Source of the DNA: Lithospermum erythrorhizon
Lineage: Eukaryota > Streptophyta > Magnoliopsida > Boraginales > Boraginaceae
Direction of reading: 5' to 3'
Assembly (NCBI GenBank): GCA_019722365.1
Contig: JADFUC010001587.1
Location: 62,001-126,000, forward strand
Length of the DNA: 64,000 nucleotides
The notes under the pieces are model-generated. The model was not told the DNA's origin, searched no databases, and saw only the letters and a list, made by a program, of their open reading frames with translations. Below, piece after piece: positions 36,268 to 48,159 of the stretch. Both the position numbers and the translations under genes were made by a program. Numbering within the stretch: the stretch's first letter is position 1; every line of letters begins with the position of its first letter.

Positions 36268-38910
36268 TCAAGAATTTGTTAAATACCCCTCATCCCCACA
36301 AGAGCAACTTCCATCCTTGAAATGGTGGAAATGTTCTGTATCCCTAACCGAAATCTCTCTTCGGACAACCTTGGATATGAATTTGATTGTATTATGACAG
36401 CTCTCACACATATATAAGTTTTTCGTTACCCAGATAGGAGTCCCTGGTATAGTATTTATGAGCCCAAATGCAATAGCCAAAGTCTCACTGTGGCCACAGA
36501 AGATGTCGGCTTTTGAAGCTTCAACTTCCATTGTTGAACTTGCTCCTGGCAGTGAAATGCCTGCAGCCTCCATTTTTTCATGGAATCCTTCCAAGATTGC
36601 AGTTATTTCGTTTATCTGGGGATGATAATTGTCACCACTGAGGAATGCGTGGACTTTACCCTTAACTTCAACCCAACTGCACCCAGGATCAATAGTAACA
36701 CCTTTCTCCCTCATCGTCCTTCTCAACTCTGCTAGTTCATCCCATTTTCCGCAATCAGAGTAAAGATTGCACAAAAGAATATAATATCCGACATTTACCT
36801 CCTCCATCTGGAAAATATTTCTGGCAGCAATCTTGCCTATGTCAAATCTCCTATGGATCCTACACGCATGCAACAAAGCTCCCCAGATTGCAGAATCTGG
36901 CTCTAAAGGTATTTTATGTATGAAATTAAGAGCTTCATCCAACTTCCCTGCACGTCCAAGTAAGTCGACCACACAAGCATAATGCTTGAGATTTGGTATA
37001 ATAGAATATTTGGTATTCATACTAGAAAAATAATCCAAACCTTCCATTACCATTCCCGATCTACTACAAGCACATAAGAGGGAGATAAATGTAACTGCAT
37101 CTGGTTTTACCTCTGAATTGATCATTTTTTGAAATAGCTCTACGGCGACAACACCATGTTCTCTCTGGGCACAACCAGTCAGCAAAATATTCCAAGAAGC
37201 AACATCTTGTTTTTGCATATTAAACTGGTTCCATGCAGAAGCCATCCTTCCGCACCGTACATACAAGTCTAGAAGTGCATTGGGTAGAAAGCCATCAAAC
37301 CCCAATCCATTTCTTAACACATGAGCATGAATCTCTTTTCCACAATTCAATGTTCCTATTCTAGCACATGCAGAGAGTATAGTCATTAATGTAACATCAT
37401 TAGGATCTAGGACGAGCTTCATTTGCCTAAAGTATACCAAAGACTCAAAGTTTCTGTTATTCACCTTTAGGCCAAGTATAATAGATGTCCAAGAAATTAC
37501 ATCTTTATCAGGAATCTGGTGGAAAACTTCGAGAGCTTTGTCGATGCAATTGCATTTTGAGTACAAATCAATGAGACTGTTTGTCACTACAATACATGTA
37601 GTAAATCCAGACCTCTTGGCAAACTCATGAAGCTTGATGCCCATGTCTAAGAGACCCAAAGAAGCACATGCAGATAAAACACTAGCTACAGTAACCTCAT
37701 CTGGTATGATACCTTCTGTCTGCATTAGTTTATAAGTTTCCACAGCCCTTTCAGGCAAGCCATTGTCTTCATAACAAGAAATCATTGCAGTCCATGAAAC
37801 AACATCTTTACATTCTATATTGTTAAAAACCTTTTCTGCTTCACTTAAATATCCAACCCTTGAGTACAATTGAATCAACGCATTATCAATAGAAACGTCA
37901 CCACCAAACTCACTTTTTGCCACATATCCGTGAACAACCATCCCTAACCTTTCATCACCAATAACCTCACATGCTGATATAACACTAGTCATGGTCATCA
38001 AATCAGGATCGACATCATGTTCCCTCATCAAAAAGAACAACCTCAACCCTTCTAAAACATCTTCATTTTCAAAATAACCCGAGATTATTGCGTTCCATGA
38101 AATCCTATCCCTCACACTCATCCCATCAAATAACAACCTCGCACTCCTAACATCTCTACACTTAACATACATCGTAATCAAAGAATTATTCACATCCACG
38201 TCACTCTCAAACCCCAACCTAAGCAAATGTACATGAACCTCCCTCCCGATTTTCCGATCACACAACCCTCCACAAGTCCTCAACACACAAGGGAAAGTAT
38301 ACACATCAGGCCTAAACCCGACCCACAGCATCCTATGATACATATCCAAAGCCTCATCAAAGTACCCCCTTTTCGCATAACCACCAATCAAAACATTCCA
38401 AGAAAACACATCTCTTTCATCCATTTTACCAAACACATACCAAGCATCACCCAAATTGTCCAACCTCACAAACATACTCAATAAAGCATTTCCCAACCTT
38501 AAACTCAATTGGGTAGTCAAATTTAGTATAAACTCATAAACAAAACACCCTTCATCCAACGCCCTTTTGTACTCACACAACCTTATTACACAAACAAAAG
38601 TCTCTTCTTCTATACTTTCATGAAACTCACGAATCTTTCTAAGGTACCTTATCGATTCTTGAACTTGGCCTTTAATACAAAGTTGGTATATATGAAGATT
38701 ATGGTCAATGGTTGTGGTCAAAGTGGAAGATATTGAGGCATTTGGACTATGCAATGAGTGATGATGGTGTGATTTCTTGATTGAAAAATTGTGGGAATTT
38801 TGAAGAATATATGAAAAGTGAAAGGATTTGAGGTTGTTGGGTTTGATTAATTGGGTATTGAAGTGGTGAGAATTGAGGGAAATGGGTTGGGATTTGGAGG
38901 AAACTGCCAT
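36268..38910 (-). CDS. ECB2: PPR-DYW RNA-editing factor, ECB2/VAC1 orthologue
   Basis: Intronless, 880 residues, start ATG at 38910. The N-terminus (about 1-60) is Ser/His/Asn-rich and basic with few acids, a likely plastid transit peptide. It is followed by a PLS-type PPR array (about 95-690), E/E+ motifs, and a DYW deaminase-like domain. Zinc-site residues are visible: H807-S-E809 and C835-E-S-C838-H839, then C869-S-C871. Long blocks match Arabidopsis At1g15510 (for example GGYAKRGYFDEALDMYHRML, KHYACVVDLLGRAGKLDEA, HFHHFKDGSCSCGD). Known role of that gene: C-to-U editing of accD and ndhF transcripts in chloroplasts, needed for early chloroplast biogenesis. Oddity: the final Tyr-Trp of DYW is absent; after CGD come seven residues (EGYLTNS). 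The Arabidopsis protein as I recall also stops at CGD. Confidence 0.92.
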   Translation of the reverse strand: MAVSSKSQPISLNSHHFNTQLIKPNNLKSFHFSYILQNSHNFSIKKSHHHHSLHSPNASISSTLTTTIDHNLHIYQLCIKGQVQESIRYLRKIREFHESIEEETFVCVIRLCEYKRALDEGCFVYEFILNLTTQLSLRLGNALLSMFVRLDNLGDAWYVFGKMDERDVFSWNVLIGGYAKRGYFDEALDMYHRMLWVGFRPDVYTFPCVLRTCGGLCDRKIGREVHVHLLRLGFESDVDVNNSLITMYVKCRDVRSARLLFDGMSVRDRISWNAIISGYFENEDVLEGLRLFFLMREHDVDPDLMTMTSVISACEVIGDERLGMVVHGYVAKSEFGGDVSIDNALIQLYSRVGYLSEAEKVFNNIECKDVVSWTAMISCYEDNGLPERAVETYKLMQTEGIIPDEVTVASVLSACASLGLLDMGIKLHEFAKRSGFTTCIVVTNSLIDLYSKCNCIDKALEVFHQIPDKDVISWTSIILGLKVNNRNFESLVYFRQMKLVLDPNDVTLMTILSACARIGTLNCGKEIHAHVLRNGLGFDGFLPNALLDLYVRCGRMASAWNQFNMQKQDVASWNILLTGCAQREHGVVAVELFQKMINSEVKPDAVTFISLLCACSRSGMVMEGLDYFSSMNTKYSIIPNLKHYACVVDLLGRAGKLDEALNFIHKIPLEPDSAIWGALLHACRIHRRFDIGKIAARNIFQMEEVNVGYYILLCNLYSDCGKWDELAELRRTMREKGVTIDPGCSWVEVKGKVHAFLSGDNYHPQINEITAILEGFHEKMEAAGISLPGASSTMEVEASKADIFCGHSETLAIAFGLINTIPGTPIWVTKNLYMCESCHNTIKFISKVVRREISVRDTEHFHHFKDGSCSCGDEGYLTNS

Positions 38911-40689
38911 TTTTGTGTGGTGGAGATACAGAGCATGGTTAAGGGTTCTAGGTGGGGTTTATGTTATCAGGTTTAGTGGACATTGTAATGAAAATCTTGT
39001 GGACAATGTTAACGGAATTGAGGATTAAACAAAACCAGTTTTTCTTCAACCATATAAATTGAAAACGTTATGGTTAAATTAATGTCTGAGTTCGTTAATG
39101 CCGTTAATATTCGTATGCAATTTGATGTAAAAATGGTGCAGCATTCTTAAAATGCCAGATTTCTAAGATGAATACAGTGAAAAATTGAAAAAAAGTGTAT
39201 CAAAATTGTTTATTAATAATTAAAATGGGCCAGAAATTCGTTAAGCAGTTGAATGCATGTGCCCAAAGTTAAAAAATAATAGCATAATTGGCATTGTGAT
39301 TTTTTATTGAAAACAATCATGTCACCAAAATGTATCAATAAAAGAAATATATCAATAGTATAATTTGTATTTTTAATTATTAATGAAGCAATTAATGAAG
39401 CAAAAACAATAATAGTAAACGCATATAAATTACAAAGGGTTGTTTAGACGATATTATCGATCCATCACTTATGTTTCAAACGTTTCAGTCCATCACCTAT
39501 CTTTAAAAATATACTAGTAACTTTTTAAAGGGAAATTTCGTCCGTTGATATTTTTTTAAACAATTACCCCTCCAATCCACTTTAATTATCATTTCAATTT
39601 TTTTTAAAATTGAACTTTAACCATCAATTATTAATTATTTATTATTTTAAAATATAAAATTTATATCAACCCCTCTATTTTGGTGTATTTTTGGTATATG
39701 TGTCTCCTCCCCACCTACCCGAACAGCCCCCACCTGCCTAACCCCAACACAACCTTCACCACAATCACCCCCACCACCACCACCAACTCCATCACCATAA
39801 CCAACCACCCCACCCCAACCTATGCATTAATTCAATCAATCATATTGCTAATATGTATCAACATTACCAAACAACATTCAACACACCAAACTACCTTCTC
39901 TGCGCCACCTACCCAACCCACCAAACTTTGTAGCCATTGCCACCTCTACGCTCCTCCAACACTGTACATGCACTCCATCTATATTGTCATCCATCATAAG
40001 TCATAACCACCAAACAAATCAAGAACAAGAAAATAATTGAAAACACATTTCACCACAGATTCTCAAAACCATTGGAGATTAGATAACAAATTAACACCAT
40101 CAAAGAACTTTAGACAAATTATTACTAGCATCCAAACTGATATATATACTAATATATGAGTCACTGATAAGGCTCCATAATTCTAAAGTTACACAAGATA
40201 TTAACAAGTCAAGTGGTATACATACTATGAAAGAGAGTACATGACATATGGTACTTATCTATAAATACATTACTATCTTAATTCTAAAATTACTATTTGC
40301 TAATACATTTCTTATATTCTATACTCTCACAAAAATACAAAATACTAACCGTTCTCATTGAAAGGTTATTTCCCATTTTATTGTTGATCAGTCGGCATGT
40401 TGCTCCTACATTTTTCACTGGGATTTTTTTGGTTCGTAGGCCTAGCTTGAGGAGGACTTTTCTCTTTTATTTAAGAGAATACATTGTTAGTGTAAGTTAA
40501 ATTTTCTTTTAGAGTATGTTCCGATGACTGCTAGCACATGAAGTTATAGTTTAATATAAATAATTCGTTAAGGCAAGAGACTCCTTAAAAGCATAGGGCA
40601 TCTTAATGTTAATGTAAATGTAATATATAAATAATTAGTTTTAAACAAATTTTTTTATTTCTCGTCAAAGCTACATATATTTCGTTTCA
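38911..40689. other. Intergenic region upstream of ECB2
   Basis: First ~150 bases should include the ECB2 5' leader and promoter; no clear TATA box. 39700-40010 is a C/A-rich low-complexity stretch ('ccaccaccaccacc'), which produces a spurious 108-residue frame. Nothing else recognised. Confidence 0.35.
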
Positions 40690-41460
40690 GTTGTTGAAGA
40701 GTGAATTTGTAAGGGATCTTGTAGAGTGTGTCAGGTCTATTAAATTTATGTCTTGTGAGGGGAGATCAGTGGGGTGTCGACGGGGGATCGTTTCGCCTTG
40801 TGAAGTCAGTGAGTGTCGAAATTTGGTGGGGCCGGGACCAAAAATTTGATCGGGATCAAGATTTTGCTTTCAAGTGGGCCCCACAAGTAAATAAAAAAAC
40901 AAAAATTTAGCGGCCTCCCGTGGCGACACGTGTCGCATTTGCGGTAACCCGACTTCGTGTCAGCCTTGGTTAGTAGAATTTTTTCGCGCCGTTTTTAAAT
41001 TGTTTTTACTGATAATTAAGCAAAAAAAAAAATTAGCCACTTATTTTTTATTTTTCGAAACCTATAAATAGGCACAAGTTTGTGTCGTTGGGTAAAAATC
41101 AGTTTTACACGCTTTTTTATTCTTCTTTTAATCACTTTTCTCTTGATATTAAAAAAATTATTAAAATATTTTAAAAATAATTAAAATATTAAAATTATTA
41201 AAAATATATTTTAAAATTATAATATTATTTATTGTATTAAATTTAATAATTATATATATGAAATAAATAAAGAGAAATAAAAAATATGGTGGGGTATATG
41301 TTGGAGTGATGTGGAAGGGAGAGAAAGTAATTTGTACTAAATGACGTCATATGTGGGCTGTTAGTAAAAAGTGGGTATTTGAGGTCTTGGTGATGTGTGG
41401 CGGGGAGAAGTGTAAGGAATTTGTGTGCTATAGGATAGTCTTAATTAAGTAGGAAGGAGA
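40690..41460 (+). mobile_element. Harbinger-derived nonautonomous (Tourist-like) element
   Basis: Resembles the promoter part of the Harbinger element at 10.7-12 kb: 'cgaaacctataaataggcac' mirrors its 'ctataaatagacacc' box, followed by an AT-rich core instead of ORF1. The end ('gtggggtatatgtt.gagtgatgtgga') matches 44896 on. Internally deleted, noncoding. Boundaries approximate. Confidence 0.45.
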
Positions 41461-42427
41461 CACCTATCTTGTGGTTATAGGTGTAAGTACTGTTTTTGGC
41501 AACATGAAGATAAAGGAATTTTGGACGTCACAGAGTTCCTGATAAAGTAATACTCTATCTTAATGCATTGTGTTCATCTCAATTCTTTTTTGCATCATTA
41601 TTCGAGTTCTCAATAAATTTATGTTACTTTTTTAAAATCTAGATGGAACCGAAATAGGCTTGCCTCTTAAGGAGGAAAAAGGTATTATCGTGTGTTTTAG
41701 ATTCTGAATAAATTAGCGGCGTTTATTAGATTGCTACTTTTCTATCGGTGTTTATCTGTCAATCCAAAACTTCTTTAAGTCTAGCATTTGAAGGCGAAAA
41801 AGTTTTTTGACATTTACTAAACACCTCATAATTATCATTTGTTTTCTCATTAATTAATTACCCATAGGTTCCAAGATTTCTTAGTTATGTACTTGTATTT
41901 GATATGGTCATATGGATGATAAGCAGTTTATAAATTCATTAGACTATGTCTGATGAGTCTAATTTAGATCTGGGTAAATAAATTATATATCTACCATTCG
42001 TATAATCGAATGGATTACTTCACAAATAACTTATTCTTTACAATGGTGTCTAATTTGGGATCGCGTTAAAGGAAAATAATTTTATTTTTAAATAGGAAAT
42101 GGACAAAATATATATTGATTTGTAGATATTGAAAAATTATGAAAATGGTAATTTTAAAAGTACTAATGATGAAAAAATAAATTATATATATATGATTTAT
42201 TTTTCTCTTTTCAATTTGACATAGTAGAGACCCACATACATAAAATAGACATGTCTATTTTTAATAGACAATTATTTCTCTTTCTTTACATTAGATATCG
42301 AAATAGATACTATTGGTGTCTAATTTAATGAAAATAGACTCCATTGTATTGAGTCTTATCCGATTCTTTGTTTAAAGTTTGATTAGACCCCAAATAAATT
42401 TGGACCCGTCACTAGTCTATGAGAAAA
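41461..42427. other. Intergenic, nothing recognised
   Basis: AT-rich. A perfect 20-base palindrome (aaaatagacatgtctatttt) sits near 42242. No gene. Confidence 0.35.
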
Positions 42428-43975
42428 GTAGCACAGGTTAACATCAGTGACATGGTTTTCAATTATTTCTAAAGAAAATACACTATCAGAATCTAGCCAA
42501 TTAATTGGAAATGGTTTCTTTAAAAGATGCTAATACTTAGTACATACCTACTGGATACCTTCATGGAAGTTCTTTGATCTCTCCAATTGATCCCATTATG
42601 TGAAACAGTATATCAGTAACTGCTAAACCTTCATGGCAGAACCAATAAATTATTGCCAGCATCTGCACTACATAACAATATATTAATGTATTTTCTATTA
42701 ATATATTTTTCATTAAATATTATATAATATAAACAAAAAGTGATCATCATCTCTTTCTTTGATTGTATTTTTATTAAAAATATTTGATCATCTATTAACT
42801 ATAATATTTCTAACTATTTTCCTATCCACTCTACTATTTCTCATTGGCTTTTAAAGTTGGACCAACTTCTGACATTTTTGAAATTTATTTTTATTTGGAA
42901 GTATGCTTTGAATTTCTTATTCTGCAGGAATGAGATTCGATCATGAGAGGCCGGACGTGTTCATGAGAAACTTACTACGGATCATTACAAACGCTTGAAT
43001 CTTATCGCTCCTCATACTTAGAAAGCTTTTCGAAACCAAGCGAGCTTTTGTCACTCCCCACTCGCTTTACCGTCAAATTGATCAAAATCGGTGTCATAAA
43101 GTGAAAAAAGTACGAAATATACTGGGCGTTCAAACAACAATCGGCCAAAATGGAACTTTTCTTCAAAGGGAGGTGGGCGATCATCCCGAAGGAGATTAAC
43201 AATCACGATAATGATAATCTTCTTAATGTGGACGTTGAGCATCCTTTTTCACTCTGCGTCCTTTGGGTATTGTTACACCGTCGTTCTCCTTCAAAGACTT
43301 GAATTATCCTGCAGTTTTTATTCTTGCGATAACTTATTTTCTGAGTTTGACATAGACACTATCAGGCTATCAAAAAGGCTAAAGAATGGAATGTGAACCT
43401 TCACAAGGGATCTCGAAGAAATTGTGAAGTTGTTTGAGAAACTCCCAGTAGTGTTGGTTGTTTTGAAATTTGAAGGACAACATTTCTTTTAATTATGTAC
43501 AATGTAATAGTCGTGAAGACTCAAAAAATTTATTTTCGATTAATATATTGTATTACTTATAAAAAAAATTTAAAAATGCAAAACTATCAAAAAGTTAAGT
43601 GGACAATCTTTTATGAGCAGAGGAGTATTCCATTTTCCATGGAGATGATGGTTCGGATGATGAATGCATTTCAGTGGCCTCGTGTGGTGTTTAGAGGCGG
43701 TCCCTCTTATTGGGCATTCACGAATCGCTTTTGTTGAGAAACAACATAGATTTTCCTCTTGTCTTTCCATCTCTGTCAGTTCTTTCTTGGCCTTGGCCTT
43801 GATGAAGCTACTTATCAAAAGACAGGCTGCTTTGCCAACCATGCAAGGGCGATCACCGGTAGAATACCACCCAAGGTATGGAGTCGAGTTCTGAAGTGAT
43901 GCAACTTGTCCAATATCATGGTATTGAATTAAAAGCGCCTCTAGGCTTCCAATGCATTGCGGCACTTTCCTTTTA
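42428..43975 (-). pseudogene. Duplicated 3' end of the plastid ATP/ADP translocase gene, disrupted
   Basis: 43631-43975 aligns with the last exon of the NTT locus (60366-60736) and 42428-42685 with its 3' flank (60114-60365), in the same orientation. In pieces the minus strand still reads GSLEALLIQ, LQNSTPYLG and CFSTKAI, versus GKSGGALIQQ, LANSTPYLG and VSQES in the fuller copy, with frameshifts throughout. Homology stops near the exon 5 acceptor. A 945-bp insertion (42686-43630) splits exon from 3'UTR. It cannot make a transporter. Confidence 0.8.
42686..43630. other. 945-bp insertion within the NTT 3' copy
   Basis: This block is absent from the corresponding point at 60365/60366 of the other copy, so it is an insertion here (or a deletion there). 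The left half is AT-rich and the middle (42930-43260) is closer to 45% GC with fragments of open frame. Ends are not recognisable as a known TE class; flanking tatta/tattc is at best a decayed short duplication. Confidence 0.5.
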
Positions 43976-44069
43976 ATTCTCTAATTCTTTATATCGAGAA
44001 GAATATAAAAGGCGAAGCTGATGACGGTGAAAAGTTGCTTTATCCTCGACTAGATAACTTTCTCCGTCT

Positions 44070-45040
44070 CCTTTTTGGAGAATTTTTTCAAAAAAACCCG
44101 TTTTTCTACACCCAGTTGTTGGAGTGTAGGCCATGTTGGTTTGGCAAATAGCCGTTTGGGTGTAGGAGGTCTCAAGAATAGCCGTTTGGGATGTGATGTA
44201 TGGAAATAACGGTTTGAGGTAGAAAATTATTTAGCAGTATTTGCTGAAAATGGCGATGTTGTTGTAAAACAACAAGAATCATGTAGAAAAGGATGTGTAC
44301 TCAAAGCTAGATTGATCGTTCGCTGACCAGGCTAGAATGTGGGATTTGAAGGACTTATCAAAAATAATGCGTGCATGCATCATTTTACACAATATGATAG
44401 TGGAGGATGAACGAGATACATATTATCGAAATTTGGGAATGCAGATTTTAGACAAACTCTGCTAGCTCTGAATTTGTGCTTTCAGTTATCGTACAAATGT
44501 TGCGAATTTGAAGTACACATGTTCAGAGTAGGTCGAATCGACATCCGTACTAGATAGAACTCCGTGATAGGGCCAAACATATTCCATTGAAGAGGATCTT
44601 ATAGAGCCAGTTAGCAAAAATTGGGCCTGACAAATTAGATTTCAGTGTTCTTTTTATCCAACGGATTTTTGAGTGTGTTTTTTGTGCGTTTTAATAATTT
44701 TATACATGATTGTTTTAGCTTCTTTCATAAAATCATGTATTATTTATTTATTATTACATAAATATATAAATAAATTATTTAATTTAATTATTAATAAATT
44801 ATTATAATAAAATTTTATTAATTATTATGTATCGGTTAATTGATTATTATCATATGTAAAATGTAAAAGTAGAGAAAATGAATAGTTATGATGGGGTATA
44901 TGTTAGTGATGTGGATGAAAGAGAAAAGTGAAATATTATTTGAAAAACTAGCTATTGTAGGATGTAATGATTTTTGAAGATATTTGATGATGTAGGATAG
45001 AAATAATATGATGTAGAAGAGGGTCTTCTAATTTTTTGAA
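44070..45040 (+). mobile_element. Internally deleted PIF/Harbinger element
   Basis: Starts with 'ttggagaattttttcaaaaa', as the element at 10745 does. It contains DLKDLSKIMRACIILHNM followed by IVEDERDTY (44355-44440), the conserved C-terminal part of Harbinger DDE transposase, in one uninterrupted short frame. The AT-rich tail at 44640-44970 matches 19640-19990. Most of the transposase is missing. Confidence 0.65.
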
Positions 45041-45425
45041 AAATGAGTTGTGGAGATAGTCATTTAAGTGTTCAATTAATGTCGAACCCACAAAATCTCT
45101 CAACCGCCATCTGACCTTACCCGTCACTTGAAGCTCGTGTTAGATTGAACTTAAGAAAATCCAAATCAACGAAAGGGAACTTTCGGAGTTATAGGCTTGA
45201 TTTGATGTGAAACACGTTCCACTATGTTCCATGAAACCTCAAACTCCGATCCACCTCAGGGCATGTTACCACCGATGCTTTCTCGTCTCACTTTACGGTT
45301 TAATCAACCATCGGCGGCCAACGTTTCAATTTATCAAAAACCTTGATGTTTAATTTATTGTAAATTTATTTATTTCTATGATTTTGTATAAGCTTTCAGA
45401 ACACAAAGCGAACTTGTTACAAATA
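45041..45425. other. Spacer, nothing recognised
   Basis: Moderately GC-rich sequence between the Harbinger and copia elements. No frame or repeat I can name. Confidence 0.3.
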
Positions 45426-45619
45426 TGCATTTGAATAAGATATTATTAGTATTAATTATTATTATTACCATATTAGTTTTAGTAATAACTTGAGTACCCA
45501 GAGTTACTATTATTACCATAAGTATTTGATATTGTATCTATAAATATGGAGCTAGTTTGCCCGTATATATTTCTGAAGTTTATTCAATATAGATTTTAAA
45601 TTACTCTATCATTCTTATC
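45426..45619 (+). repeat. Left LTR of copia element
   Basis: Shares 'ttgaataagatattattag' and 'aattattattattaccatat' with the right LTR, then 'ttgatattgt.t.ataaata'. The start has decayed (ATGCATTTGAATA versus TGTTGAATA). Confidence 0.75.
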
Positions 45620-47499
45620 ATGGTATAGAGAGAGCATAAGATCACGAGATTTTCCAGCATACCTTGCCGGTGAGTTTTTTTACGTAATGTGATACTCGCC
45701 GTGGGATAAAAAAATCTTGTTTTCTGTTGTTTGTTTCATTTGCTATCATACATCTATTTATCGCTGACGGTAGAGTTACGCTACACTAATATTTACAATA
45801 TGGTCTCCCTTTGAAGCCAGATTTCGTTTATTTATTATTATTTGTTACTGTGAAGACATACTATTTTGCTCGATTATATAGTTCATCAAAGTTTGGCATA
45901 TACAGTAGCATTCGTTGGGCATAGGCTTGTTTATGGAATTTAGTGATTAGTTGAGTAATCAAAACAAAGCTATTATATGCTTTATGTTTGACCCGGAGAG
46001 GTAGTGATCTATTTTATTGGTTATTGTTGTTTTGGGGCCTAGTGCTATTTTTTCTTGTTGTTGACCTAGTTAGAGGTTAAAATGTCGAAGAAGAAAAAAT
46101 CTTACGGGCTCATGTTTTCTGTTTCTAGAAAGATGGATTGATTTGAGGTGGTGAAAGTGTTCTTTCTTGCATGATATGTATGCCGTATTGGATGATGGAG
46201 AAATTGGTGTTATAAGTAGGAGTATTGTATGAGGAGGAAGTGGTGCGTACATGTTAATCCCAATCTGTATGTTAGTCTCATTCATGAGACTAGTATTCCA
46301 GTTATTGATTATTGCTTCACGATTTCTCCCCTCAATAACTTGCGGAGAAAGTTTGAGACAATCGATATCTTGGAGATTGCGTCGGCCGTTTCTTGTCTAT
46401 GACATTCCTACGCAAAAAGTGATTTTGTTTTGCAATATTATTACAATTTTTAGCGAGTCGAAAAGAATGGCGTTCGTTCGTCTTAATTTTGAAGGGTTCG
46501 AAAGAAAGGCGTTCCTTATGTTGAGAAGTCGACGGGTTCGAAAGAATGGCGTTCTGACGGTGATGATTCTTTCAATGTCATGCATAATATATTTTACCGT
46601 TGTTTCCGGCATTATAATACCATTGATGATTAACAGCTTTGATTATTTGAAGTTTAAGATACTTATTTATGTTTTTTATTCGTTATTGGTTGTTGGTGGG
46701 CATTGCTATTAACGACCGTGATATTGGATTTGGGTAGTGGATGATGTTATCGACAATCGTGTTATTGATGAAAGTCTTAGTAATTACATTCATCTTGTGG
46801 TTGATGAAAGTCTTGCAAATGACATTCATTGAAAGAGGTTTGATTTTTGGTTATCTTGTGATTGACTTTTCCATGTTGGAGCAGATTAGTTTGATCTACT
46901 TAAGAGTTGGGTAGAATGTCTGTTTATGATGTATATTGTAGTAGTTAAATGCAACAACAACTATTTTGGGTTCGAAAAGAATGACATTCCCATGTGATAC
47001 ATATTTTGGTCCTTTGGCGATGTTCTCTGCGTGATATTTTGATGTTAGTTCTTTGGCGATGTTCTTCCACCAATGTTTGGTGTTTGATTTCTGGTTTAGT
47101 CACTTATTTCCGACTCGTTGATGGTCAGAGCGATGTATATCTGCCGATGTTTTTTCTTATTGTTGCGAACACATGGCAATTCTTTCAAATTGTCATGAGT
47201 TTGAAAGTGATAGAGTAACGGATAGAAGAAGTTTTATGAAGATCTAGAAGATGGGCTGGTCTTCTCAGGCCCGCCACGGCCCGATGTTGGTAAATATCGG
47301 TAGCACAGTAAACCGGCCCAATTGTATTTGGATTTTTACTCGACGGATTTGTGTTTTTCGGTGCATGTTTTGTCTCGGTTTTACGGCACGAGAAGGAAGA
47401 TCGTGGGCGGCGGCCTTGCGAGGTGGTTCGATATCTCAAAGAGGTCCCGGGGTAGGGTGTATTCTTTGGCGAGGAGCGTGATCTGCCGGCTATCGGGAT

Positions 47500-47960
47500 T
47501 AATTGATTCAGTTAGGCGGCGTAATCACCGAGGCAGAGGCAATCCCGATTCTGAGGTGGATTATTATCTTGGTTCTTCACTGTTCACTTGGAAGTCGAAG
47601 AAGCGAGGAATCACGGTATCTCTTTCCTCGTCGAAGCCCAATTATCGAGCTTTAGCTAAGGTGGCGATGTGAGCTAAAATGGTTGAAGGTTTGTTGGCGG
47701 ATTTAGGTGTAAATTTGATAAGCATCTGGTATCTTTGTGATAGCTTGATCGACGTTGCATTTGGCTAGGAATCGGTGTTCATGGCGCTTCGAAACATATC
47801 GAAGTGGATTGTCATTTTATGCAGGATGCATTGCTTGATGGACTATATCTGCGTCTACGTATGCTCGACTCGATTCGAACAGCGATTGTTCACTAAACCA
47901 GGACGACAACGGTTTGAGTATCTAACTTTGCCAAAGTTGAAGCATTCGCGGTGCATGTGC
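47500..47960 (+). pseudogene. Copia RNase H / end of Pol
   Basis: YYLGSSLFTWKSKKRGI followed by SLSSSKPNYRALAKVA (about 47550-47670) is the copia RNase H signature (FLG..LISWKSKKQ..VSRSSAEAEYRALA). In shifted frames follow ISKWI(E)-like, KPGRQRFEYL and LPKLKHSRCM words, the standard end of copia Pol. A TGA at 47668 and further frameshifts disrupt it. Confidence 0.7.
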
Positions 47961-47977
47961 CAATTTGATGGGTGGGT

Positions 47978-48159
47978 GTTGAATAAGATATTATTAGTAT
48001 TAATTATTATTATTACCATATTAGTTTAGTAATAACGATATCGAAATTCTTATTAATGCAATAGGAAACCATTTGATATTGTCTTATAAATATGAATTTA
48101 GTTTAAATATATTTAAGCTGAGTTTATTGATATGATTTCACATTCTTTGTCATTTATCA
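47978..48159 (+). repeat. Right LTR of copia element
   Basis: Begins TGTTGAATAAG directly after the polypurine tract and ends ...tttatca. Internal matches to the left LTR extend over the whole length with small indels. Confidence 0.75.

Larger units (their letters stand above)
45426..48159 (+). mobile_element. Ty1/copia retrotransposon with short LTRs, internally deleted
   Basis: Two direct LTRs of about 190 bp bracket a 2.36-kb interior. After the left LTR, 'tggtatagagagagcat' at 45620 resembles the initiator-Met tRNA primer site. Before the right LTR, 'gatgggtggg' (47969-47977) is a polypurine tract. A copia RNase H is visible near the 3' end. Gag, protease, integrase and most of RT are lost or unreadable, so the element is a deletion derivative (full copia is 4.5-5 kb). 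Confidence 0.75.

Noticed and set aside
39680..40006. 108-residue Thr/Pro/Asn-rich frame
   Set aside because: Low-complexity C/A-rich DNA with no domain or gene-like context.
43570..43965. 131-residue minus-strand frame as an independent gene
   Set aside because: It is a frame mixture over the decayed NTT last exon; only short blocks match the real protein.
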